A DNA stretch of 64,000 bases from Haliotis asinina (Eukaryota > Mollusca > Gastropoda > Lepetellida > Haliotidae), in NCBI RefSeq assembly GCF_037392515.1, contig NC_090295.1:20166001-20230000 (forward strand), given 5' to 3'. Shown here in pieces: positions 12,901 to 24,900 of this stretch; the first letter of the stretch is position 1; the number at the start of each line of letters is the position of its first letter. Both the position numbers and the translations under genes were made by a program. Under the pieces are notes generated by a model. It was not told the origin of the DNA and searched no databases. It was given only the letters and a program-made list of their open reading frames with translations.

Positions 12901-15900
12901 CAGCAATGAAAAAAGAATCAATACATAAATGCATTGTAAATTTTGTACCGTGTAGCTCTGAATCGATGACATATCTTCTCTACAAGACTCTCACACTGCT
13001 TGTCCTTCTGGATGAACGCAAACAAGTACCTGCAAGACACATGATCACATTCAGCATTACATTCTGACACATCATTAGAAACTTACATACAAGACAGTCT
13101 TCTGTTGTGGATGTCTTTTGTGTCGGCAAGAAAGGTTTACTCACTTCATGATGGTGTTGAAGTTATCTTCATCCACACCGATGTCGGGGTCGGATAGGCG
13201 GCTTATAATATCAGGCATGACATTGTACACAGCATTACCCTGCAACAGTGAGTGAGTGAGTTTAGTTCAGTTTTACGCCACACACAGCAATATTCGAGCA
13301 ATATGGCGGCAGTCTGTAAATAATCGAGTCTGGACCTGAAAATCCAGTGATCAACAGCATGAATATGAGCAACAGGGAACTGATGACATGTGTCGCCTTT
13401 TATGGCAAGCATGGGTTGCTGAAGGCCTATTCTACCCCAGACCATCATGGGTCACAGGGCAACACATAATTTTCTGAATAAAATTGATATTATATTATTA
13501 TTAAAATCTAAATATTTTAGATATTTAAATACTTACCTTACCATAGGTCTTATGCATATTACCTCTAGCTTCGCTAAACGAGATCAGACAGTCGTTGATT
13601 CGCCATCCCCTCGATGGCTACCTCATGTAATCTACGAATGTAGTCACGGAAGTGACGTGATCTCTCCACTCGCGCGAGAGCGCAGAATCCAAAATTCACT
13701 TTTACCGTCAACCGGAAGGTCCGAAGAGTCCAAAGTGGGGAGGAGCATCCAGCGTTGGGAGGGAGTCACCGCCCTATGGTAAGGTAAGTATTTAAATATC
13801 TAAAATATTTAGATTTTAATAAATTTTTAACTTACCTTACCATAGGTCTTATGCATATGGCTTCGACAGATGGATGGTGGTGTGGACTCCAGAGGACCAT
13901 CCCTCAGCAAACAGTGCACATGCATCAGGAGAACTCGGGAAAGCCAATGTCAACGGTCTCAGGATAATACCTGGAACAGGACAAAGAGCAACCCAATAGA
14001 ACTCCAAAGAAAAACCGACGCACCCTGGGGGTGAGGTTAATCTTAAGACCAAAGGTAAGTAGAAGTGTAGTTACCTAATGGGCGGATGGTCGGGTAAGTT
14101 GCTGAGCAACCACCAATGGACCAAATGACTGTAATCCCTCCACGTCTTCAACTGCCAAGTCCCTCAAGTAGTGGGATGCGAAGACAGTTGATGACCTCCA
14201 GAAACAGCCCTCCATGATCTGCGGTACTGTGCAGTTACGATGGAGGGCCATCGTAGACGCCAAGGCCCTGATCTCGTGCGGGTTACTTGCTACCGGATGA
14301 GGCAGGTGCTTGTCGTCATAGGCCGCCAGGATAGTCGATCTGAGCCAGAGGGCAATAGTATTTCTGTTTACTTCACCTTTGCAGGACACGGCAAAGGGAA
14401 TGAATAACCTTTTGCGGGATCGTCTCCTAGAGGCTGACCTTTTAATATAGCATCTGAGAGCCCTGACTGGACATAGCAGCTCCTCCTCCAAGTCATGATG
14501 ACCCAAGATCGTAGACAAAGGAGGGATGGAGAATAACCTGTTAGGCTGCCCGGGAAGCTGGTTCTTAGCCACAAAATCCCAAAGCAAACCCAAATGAGCA
14601 CGTCCGTGTCTTGACTGTTCAAATCGGATCTGAGTAACGTCAAGAGCATGGATCTCGCTGACTCTAGCCGCTGTTGCCAATGATAGTAAGAAAACCGTCT
14701 TCTTGGAAAGATGTTCAAAGGAGGCTTCTTCTAATGGCTCGTACGGCGGCCCTCTGAGATGTTGAAGGACAACATTAAGATCCCAAGCTGGAGGACGAAA
14801 CTTGGTCTTCTGGTCTTCCAGCTTGAAAGCTTTGAGAAGCGCAATAAGTTCCGGTATCTTGGAGATCTGTGAATCTGACTTGATAGCAAGGACAGAATTC
14901 AAAGCTGACAAATAGGTGCCTAAGGTACTGCCTTTGAGATGTCTAGAGTTCCGTAGGTAGAGAAGGAACTGTGCCACAAACTGAGGAGATGCTGCCATGG
15001 GATCTTGAGATCTTCGTGCGCAAAAATTCTCAAAAGAGCGCCATTTGTCGTCATATAAAGAACGGGTAGAAACTCTATGCGCGCGAGCTATAACGTTCGC
15101 CACGTGCGCAGAGTAGCCCTTAGCCTTTAATGCTCTCTGCAGATGACCCATGCGTGAAGATGGAATCGCCGTGGATCCGGATGCAGCTGTCGACTGTGTG
15201 GATGTCGAAGCAGATGCAACCACTCTGGAAGTTTGTAAGGGTCTCCGCTGGCGAGCCGTCGAAGATCGGGAAACCACGATCTGGCTGGCCACCAAGGTGC
15301 GACCAAAAGCAGTCGGAGGTTCTGCGTCAGTCTGATCTTGGCGATTACATCCGAGAGAAGAATTGGAGGAGGGAACGCATATGCGTCCAGTCCTTCCCAT
15401 GATAGAGACATCGCGTCGACTGCCCACGCCTGTGGATCCGGCACGGGAGATACGTACGTTGGTAACTGGTGATTGAAACTGGTGGCAAAAAGATCTACCA
15501 GTGGTCTCCCGAGTTGCCAGCAAATCTGGCGAAATGCGTCCGGATGAAGCATCCACTCCATCGGGGATGGTTTGCCGGGGCGCGACAGGGCGTCTGCCAG
15601 AATGTTTTTGCAGCCGGGAATGTGACGAGCCGCGATCACGATGCCGTTGCTGTCTACCAGATCCGCTAACAGGAACATCTGGTCCAGAAGTTGTTTGGAC
15701 CTGGTTGTACCCTGATTGTGAATCACCCACACGACCGTGGAATTGTCGGACGCTACCAGGAGTTAGTATCTGTTAGGACCGGTAGCCAGTGGCGAACCGC
15801 TAGGATGACTGCTTGCATCTCCAGGCTGTTGATATGCCACTCCTTTTCGGCGTCTGACCACAGCCCTGAGGTTGTCTGGCCGTTCAAATGAGCACCCCAT

Positions 15901-18900
15901 CCCAAGAGGGATGCGTCTACAAACAATTCGTGGTCGTGGTTGAAGTTTGTCAAACAAACACCGGCGCAGACGTTCCACTCTACCGTCCACCACCTGAGGT
16001 ACTGATGCAGGTGCGGGGGTAGAAGAAATGACGACTGGAGGTCGTTCTCTCGAATGAATGGTAATAGGAACCTCTGTAGTGGGCGCAGCATAAGCCGTCC
16101 TCTGAGGGTGAGGTCCTGCGCCGACGTCAACAAGCCCAACAGAGACTGCCATTCTCTGAGGGTGAGAGGTAGGGACAGAGCTCGATCCGTAAAGGCGAGA
16201 ATCTTCTGCCATCGATCGGGAGGGACCCTGACTAGATTGAGCCGAGTCAGGAACAACCCCCCAATGAACGTTAACTCCTGCGTTGGTTTCAGTTGCGACT
16301 TCTCGAAATTGATAATCCATCCCAACTGTTGAAGTAGGCGTGTGGAGAAGTCCAGTTGTTTGCGTAGCAACTGAGGATTGCAGTGATTTAGAAAACAATC
16401 GTCGATGTAAGGATCGAAGTCTATCCCCCGGAGGTGCAGAAACCGGGTGACAGGCAGTGTGACCCGAGTGAAAAGCCACGGGGCCGTAGAAATTCCAAAC
16501 GGCAGCACTCGCCACTGGTAGTGTACTCCGTTGAATATGAAACGCAGGAACTTCCTGTGGCGTGGGAATACAGGAACGTGCAGGTAAGCATCCTGTAAAT
16601 CTAGGCTGGCCATCCAAGCTCCGGGTGACAATTTGGCTCGGATCTGATCCAGTGATGTCATTCGGAAATGCGGGGGCTCGGCTAAATACAGGTTGTTGAA
16701 AGTCGCCATGTTGTGAATCATCCGCATTTTGGTGGAACCTTTCTTGGGTATCAGGAAGATGGGTGAATAGAACCCCGGGGAGAGATGGGGTTCTGACACT
16801 ATCTCTATAGCATGTTTTGTTAATAAAATGTTGATGTTTTCTAGGATAAGTACCTGTTGATCTATTGAGTACCCTCGTGACAGGGGAGTGGTAGTCAACG
16901 GCGGAGCTCTGGCTAGTGGTAGCTTGTAGCCGGCTCTCAGGATCTTGCAAACAAACGGGTCTTCCAGGAATGTCCAGTTGGCCCAGAAGATCCCTAGTCT
17001 CCCACCTACAGGGGTCGGATGAACTGGTACGACTGGGGGTGGGTGGTCCCAGTCGTAGTAGTCCATGGCTTCAGCGGCCGGAGTAGGGACGCTTGCCCCT
17101 ACCTCGACCGGACGTAGCTGGGGCATCCCTGCCACGTTCTTGAGGCTTGCGCTGGACATCTGAGTCTTTGGTACGACCTCGTCCCCTCCCAAACGAGGAA
17201 CGGATCGACTCTCTCCTGGGTACATATCTTTTCTTGGCATTACCCCTGGCTCGGCCATGAAAGTTGACAGCGCCACTTCCGTGTTAGTAAGTTCGGCATG
17301 TTGTTTATACACCGACGGTATCTTTTCATCAAAGAGGAACTTAGACGTAAATGGTGCACGAAGAAGTTGACGTTTAAATTCCTCTTGCCAAGAACAAGCA
17401 TCTAAAAATCCAGATCGGCGCATAGTAGTAGTCATGGCTAGCGCCGCACGTAAGTGTCCAAGTAGGTCATGGAGTACTCTGCCTTGCCAAGCAAAAATGG
17501 TAGTTAAATGATCCACCCTCGAAGCATTATCCTCTGACAAATCCAAGGCTGCAGCGGAGGTGGCTGACGCAAGCGCCGAGATAGGTTTAAGCATACGTTT
17601 CAGTTCAGTATCAACAGCTGCTAACTTTGAATCCTGAACTCTGTAAGATGACGGAGTTGAACTTGACAACCTCTTAATTGAATCGTCTAGCGCCGCCCCG
17701 TTGTCGGCAAAATCCAGACTGTGCACTTTATAATCTGATTTCTTAGACTTCGACGCTTTGATGGTCGGATTTAAGGATAACTTCGCAAAGTCCGAGTCTA
17801 ACAAAGTAATCGCATCCGCCACCATAGGGTGTGGTGGAATAAGTAACTCAGGAGTCAAGTGAATCGACGCCGGGTTGTTTGAATCCGAAGAAGGGGAAGG
17901 ACAGTCCGGTAATCTGTCGGCAATCCACTCAAAGACAGCAGTTAAGGGAAGATAAGTGCCATCACTATCACCAACATTGCCAGGTTCCTCCTCATAGTCT
18001 GGGCACTCCCAGGAAATAGAGGTTGATTCTCGTCGCTGACTCGAGTTGGAAGCAGAGTTCTTAGTGTTAAATTCTTTGCCGGAAGTCCGCAGTGGTTCCG
18101 GCGATCGCGAACGCTGGGATCTAGAGAGACGTCGTGGTGATCTTGACCGAGATCGCACTCTACGTCTACTTCTGGTACGTGAGTCTTCCTCTAAGGAGCG
18201 CCTTGGAGAGCGGGAAACCGACCGGGAGCGCCGGCGCCTGCTACGGTGTGGAGAACGAGAGCGCCGACCCTTCGGGGACCTAGAACGAGATCTGCGCCGG
18301 GAGCGCTCAGCCTCTAAACGACGAGCGCGCTCTTCATCCAGCTGGCGCTGTAACATTTCTTCTTTAGTCAGCGTATGAGACACTCTGGGGATCCGATAAG
18401 ACGTAGTTATAGGAGCAGGGTGGCGCTGGCGTTGGTACAGGCGCTGGCGTCGGAATAGGCGCTGGCGTCGGAATAAGCGCTGACGAAAACACCGGTGCTG
18501 ATGTAAACAAAGGCGCCGGGACAGGCAGTGGCGCCGGGACAGGCAGAGGCGCTGGTACAGGCAACGGCGCTGGCGTAAGTCTAGGCGCTGTCGTTGGTAA
18601 AGGTGTAGATACCGAGGTAGGGAGTACAGCAGCGCCCGGCGTCAAGAGAGATCGCAGAAGCCTCTGAACTTCAGGATGGGATAAGGCATCCGGGTGAGAT
18701 AAATCTACAAAGGCGTCCGAACGCGTAGGCTCTGGAGAGGAGCGCGCCGGCGTAATAGATGAGCGCTCCACACTCGGCGTTGATAGTGGTATTGAAGGCG
18801 GTGGTAGATCTTGGTCGTCAGGTAAGGATCCCAAGGAAGACGCTGGCGACGACATTCTTCTCTTACGTTGCGTAAAACGTTTCCTCCGAACCGCCAAAAA

Positions 18901-21900
18901 GGTCTTGAAATCGGTGAGAGATAACGCTTGACAGTGTAGGCACCGACTATCGATGGAACAAACAGCGGACGCACAATCCGGACACCAGGGATGTGGGTCC
19001 TTGGCTGATTTCTGCCCCTTGCAGACAGTACAATAGTGTCGAGTCATACACAGAACTGTAACAGACAAGAAACCACGACTTGACGACATGTTAATACAAT
19101 ACTAGGAGGAAAACCCCCTACATAAAAATGTAGAAAGTAGTTGCACCCCTACGTAAAAAATAGGCACACCCGTAAGTGCGGGGCAGCGAAAAATAACAAC
19201 CACAATGGCTGCCTTCGCTACGCTGAAATTCATGGCAGAAAAAAGTATGCTAAATACCGAAAACACAAGTGAAAATGACCAAGCATGGGCAGAAACATGA
19301 CGGGCAAACCACCAACAAGATGAACTACCCTCATGGACGCCATGTCGTTCTCACCTCCGACATGGCCAAGCCAAGCCTGAGTGAGAAAAGAACAACACGA
19401 GGTAGCAAGGTAAGCACATTAAATGCTTGTATGACTTGACTTTGATACATAATGAGGGGATACAAACCATACCTACCAAGGAGTAGCAACTTTATTGAAA
19501 CTACACACAGTAGGAAAAAAAAAACTGCAAACCAACACGTCCGTTCGCACGAACGCTAAAGGTAAAAGTGAATTTTGGATTCTGCGCTCTCGCGCGAGTG
19601 GAGAGATCACGTCACTTCCGTGACTACATTCGTAGATTACATGAGGTAGCCATCGAGGGGATGGCGAATCAACGACTGTCTGATCTCGTTTAGCGAAGCT
19701 AGAGGTAATATGCATAAGACCTATGGTAAGGTAAGTTAAAAATTTATACTTATCCTGACTCATGCTTATTATGTTTATCTCCTCCCTCTATGCAAAGATA
19801 GTGGAACACTTGAAATCCCTTGAAGTGCCCTTCTATTTGAAATGGACATACAATTTACTCACCACACCTGAAATCTCATAAGCCAAACACAAGAGTTACT
19901 GTGGATTCAGTGTACCTGAGAGGGGTCACTCCACGTGGTGAGGGGCCGTATAATGAACAAAACAGGCTTTTCACTAATTGTACAATATTTTATTAAAACA
20001 TTGATACATCTGTCAAGAGATGTGCCTGAAGGACGATTCTCTTCAAAGAACTGGAAACCTCTAAGGTTTGTCTTAATCTCCACATATGTATTCGCGTGTG
20101 GTCCAAAAGGGTTCGTTGAACATTGTCCCTGCGAAGATGACGAACGATGACAATATCTGTGACGATCGGGGCATGCAGTCAGTGAATCCTTGCAGCTGTA
20201 GTGGGATACGTGTGTGCGTCCACTCGCCAAGTCAATGCAAGGTTTGTCGTCCAAACTGCAAAATGATACAGCTGATAGTGATGATCTTTGTGAATGAGAG
20301 TGTTCACAAAATGGATCATCTTCATCCAATGCAACTATAGCAGCTGCCAAACCTTAACGCAGACGAGTGTAGAAGATGACTGTAGAAGATGACTGCAGAT
20401 TTGAAGATGTGTCCGACCTGTATCTGCATCCAATGAAGTGGAAGAACGATGATGGCGTCTCCGATGAACAGGGGATGCAGACGACGAATACTTGCAGATG
20501 TAGTGGAATGCATGAGTGTGGGCACTCGGCAAGTTGATGGAAGGTGCTTCACACAAATGATACAGAGACGGTGATCACATCCGTGAATGGGAGCCTGCAT
20601 ACAATGCATCCCCTTCATCCAAAGGACCTTCTTAGGTTGAGGTGATCCCAATTCTGACAAAGTCCTCTTCTGAGATCTACACGAAGTCTCACTGGAATCA
20701 TCACCATGCCCCTGGGGTACGTCTGACGGATAACTAAAAACATGAATTTCAGCAGTGGTCAATACATGGTTACTAGAGAGCCTACATTGTCTGCCCTTAG
20801 CACGCCTCTGAACAGTATATAAATATAAAGCAAAATCTTTATCAGATAAATTCTTAAAACAAATAGATTTTCATGAAGGACATAATATCTGCACATTAAC
20901 CTCCGACAGACTCAAAGTGCCCCCAGCTGTCCTCGTTGGGCGATGAAGGAGAGAGTAACGGGCAAGGCAGACAGGAAATGGAGGCTTCCAGTGGGCGAGT
21001 GTATTGTACGTCCACTTCAAATAGAAGGTCACTTCAAGGGATTTCAAGCGTTCCACTATCTTCGCATAGAAGGAGGAGACAAGCATAATAAACATGCGTC
21101 AGGATAACGAAAAATCAATAAATACTAATAAATACATGTCATTTCACATATTTAAAAATTTGCAGAAATATCTCTAAACAGGTTCTGATATCAGGATTCT
21201 GCAAGAATCTGAATTGTTTGGATCCAAAGGATGGAGCGACATCAGTAAACAATGCTAGTTATATGCAGAACGTGAGTTCAGTATAAAGGCATGATATTAC
21301 ACCAGAATCAACAGTTACAAGACTTGTCATAGCATGATCTCACCTTCTTAGACAGTTCCAGGAAGAAGAGTTTGGCAAGGTTGGCAATCCTCTCATCATG
21401 ATCAACAATACATGACGCCAGTTCACTGATCTGACCTTTGACTTTCACCATGTCATTAAGAATGAGATGGGTGAGAACTTGCAATGTATTCTTCCGCACC
21501 TGTGGGGACTCATCACGCAGTCTGAGAAAAAGTAACACACTGACTCACAAGCAAGACACAGACAAACAGCAACTTACATCCCCAGCCCCCAAAATACACT
21601 AAACCATAATTTAAACTTGCTAGTGTTGAGGGTACTCCACCCAGACACAGTACACTGATTGTGAGTCAACCTAACCTTGTCTTATCCATCAGATGCTCCT
21701 TTCTCGAAGCAGCCATTCCTAAGGTTAACCCGAACTCCCATTCTTTAACACTGCACTAAGGTTACCTTAGTGACCTACAATCACTTCAGTGCCTTGTTAA
21801 AGGAGACCCAGGCAGGGTGACAAATATTTTTTTTTGGTGACCTTCTGTTTTATCATGAACATGATCAGCACCACCAACATTTGGCTCTATCTATATGAGT

Positions 21901-24900
21901 AATTTCAGCAAATTATTTTATGTTTAAACAGCAGGAATATCACACATTTAGAGTCGGACATTCAAACTTTTATGGCCGAAAGACAATTCAACGTTTACTT
22001 TCTCAAGAAAAACACATTCCCAAAAAGCTGCAGGGAAAAAGACAAGCAAAACAACCAAACAAACAAAGAAAATACAACAAAAAAACAGAAACACCACACA
22101 TTCTCAAACAGATGAAAGGAATTTTATAGTTATTGAGCAGTTGCCAGTGTGAGTGTATCTCACCTGCCGTAGAGGTGAGGTGTCCAGGGTTCAATGAGAT
22201 TTGGGAAGCGGAAGGCCAGGTCGCCAAGGGCAATGATTGTGTTGGCACGGATGATTGGGCTGTGGGATTTCTCCAGGATTGTAAACATGAGCTGCAGATG
22301 GTTTTCACAGAACTCAGAGCTGCAACAGAAATGATATGTGAGACATAGGTCAAGTCAACCTAAATGCTTGTATTCTCTTGTATTCTCGGCAAAGACTGGA
22401 AATGCACAAGGACAAGGATTGCCCTAATGCAGCCATAGATTCATGCTTTAACATTCGCTGGAGTATGAAACATGGAGCATAACACGCTTCAGGGGTGTAT
22501 CGTGTGAACAAGACAACCAGAACAATTGTAGTGAGTGAGTGAGTGAGTGAGTGAGTGAGTGAGTGAGTGAGTGAGTGAGTGAGTGAGTGAGAGTGCCAAT
22601 GCAGTAGGGACTTTTGCCTTTCATGTTAACCATGGTATAGAAGTCCTCTGGATATTATATTAAATGCTGGGCCAGTGGGTACACTCTAGTATTGAAAAAA
22701 GTGCCATTGTATATTATTTAGCGTGAAAGGTGCAATGCCGCTGCCTGGCTGAAGCATATGAGTATGGTTTTACGCTGGTTTTATGCTGTTTTTAGCAATA
22801 TTCCAGCAAGGAACATAAGAAAATTGGCTATGCTCATTGTGCCCATATAGGGAATCAAAACAGTGATAAAGAGCAGATGTGTAGTCAAGTACGCACCTGA
22901 CTGTCATGAACTTTGCAAGTGCGAGCGATGCAGCAGTCTGCAGCTGCAGATCGGGGTACTTGCTGGGCGAGCTGCACACCGCCACGAGCAGGGGCTCGAA
23001 CTCAGACAGCAGACCTGCTCCTGGACACATAGCAATGGTGGTTGAATAAAACTAAACCATTACATTAATCAACAGGACAAAATCAAAGACAAGTGAAGAA
23101 TATCCAAAAGATACCTAACTCAAAGCCTTCATATATTCGAAGTTGAATTCAGATCTAATGTTTAAAAAGGTTATCAAGTCAAGAGAACAAAACAGTAGCC
23201 AATGTATGTATAGAAAACAGTTATCACCTGGGAAAATCTGAAAGCCCAAAATAACTCAACGGTTTTAAAAATAACTCAGTTTTGAAACGCTAACAAGCTC
23301 AGAACTGTAGGAATATTTGTATTGACAGAATTACCAGTGACAATCTCCATCTCGCAGATGCGGCGGATGTATTCGCTCTCCGCATCTTCCGCTGCAGCAC
23401 CAGCCAACCCCATCTCATCCTCTATAGTCTCTTGCTCTGTCATCACACTGTCCTATAAGGGATGAACACAGCAATTAGACAACACAGTGGTCTAAGCATT
23501 GTTTACTCTTTTACTTTAAAACCATCTGAAAACCCTGGATAAAATTAGTCTTGAGCAATCCAAGGTTGCTGATGCATTATCCCAATAGTGTTGATTTATG
23601 CTCATGATGTCAATCACTGGATTATTGATTATTTACAGACAACCATCATAAAGCTGGTATATTGCTGAATGCGGCATTAATCAATGAACAAGTGTTGTTT
23701 AAGGCCATACCAAGCATTATTTCATGTAATGGTGATCTGTAAATGATTGAGTTGGACAGTGCTGTGACTGATATCTACTGAAATGCTTCAAATAAAGTCA
23801 ACAACAACAAATGTTTAAAAACCAATTAAACATTAGATCTCTCATCTCCATAAACTTGCTACCTTTGTCTTTGAGAGTGATGCATCGTTCTTCTTCCCTG
23901 AGGACTTCCTGTTATTGCGTTCCTCCTGCACAGCAAGCCGCCGCTTCACCTCCCCGAACACACTCACGTCCAGGTGTACCAGCTGCTTCAGGGCCACATG
24001 TCCCGCCAGTGACAGCAGCCGGGTCAGATGGACAGAGCTACATCCAGGAAGTGGGGTCTCCGAGTTGTCAGCTCCTGGAAGGACAGTGAGTACATGTTTC
24101 TTTCCTGTAGTTTATTGGAAGGTTGAGTGAGGATGGACAAATAAGTGGATGCACTGATTGGGGATGGAGCACTGAGGGTGTATTGACGGACCGGTGAGCA
24201 AGTAGAGGGATGAGTGTACTGATGGATGAGTTCACTGATGGACAGGTAAGCAAGTAGATGGATGAATGTACTGATGGACAGGTGAGCAAGTACCGGTAGA
24301 TGGATGAGTGAACTGATGGAAGGGTGTACTGATGGACAGGTGAGCAAGTAGATGGATGAGTGTACTGATGGATGGGTGAGCAAGTAGATGGATGAGTGTA
24401 CTGATGGATGGGTGTACTGATGGACAGGTGAGCAAGTAGATGGATGAGTGTACTGTTGGATGGGTGTACTGATGGACAGGTGAGCAAGTAGATGGATGAG
24501 TGTACTGTTGGATGGGTGTACTGACTGATGGGTAAGTGAGTAAATGGGTAAGCGAGTAAATGGATGAGTGTTGATGGATGGGCAAGAGTACTGAGGGTGA
24601 ATGTGAATGGATGAGTGGCTTGATGGTTGAGCAGGTGATGGTTGAGCAACGGGCAATGCCATTGTCCTCGACTACAAATGCAGCTTGCTGAATACCCTAC
24701 CGTCTCCTCCCGATTCCTGACAGAGCTGCCTGGTTTTCACAGTCAGAGCCTTGAGGATGTCTCCACACACCAGGTCGGGATGCTCAGACAGTTTGTAGAT
24801 GACGTTCACAGACAGCTCTGCCAGGGGGATCCAGTGAGGATTGTCTACTTTGGTCACACCTGCAAAAATATGAAATCAAAAACACCTTGACATCCAAAGG

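Larger units (their letters stand above)
13492..19742 (-). mobile_element. DIRS-like tyrosine-recombinase retrotransposon, near-intact
   Basis: About 6.25 kb in the intron between NCAPD2 exons 27 and 28, same orientation as the gene. Inverted terminal repeats of about 176 bp (13,531-13,706 and 19,561-19,736) read as exact complements. An internal complementary region at 13,773-13,858 carries, side by side, the complements of both outer ends; this is the hallmark of DIRS elements, which replicate through a circle closed with the help of this region. Reading from 19.1 kb down: Gag-like ORF with Cys pairs, Gag/RT/RNase H ORF, then a tyrosine recombinase ORF. The methyltransferase found in some DIRS elements was not recognised. 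No target duplication is expected, and the empty site is reconstructed from a related flanking element. Only one clear frame disruption (RNase H) was seen, so the insertion is young. Confidence 0.93.

Noticed and set aside
15763..16950. 395-codon reverse frame inside the DIRS element
   Set aside because: A third frame over the RT domain without a domain of its own; the RT frame explains the region.
24024..24662. Overlapping reverse frames of 117-212 codons rich in His/Pro/Ser/Thr
   Set aside because: They are readings of a minisatellite that has no stop in several frames.
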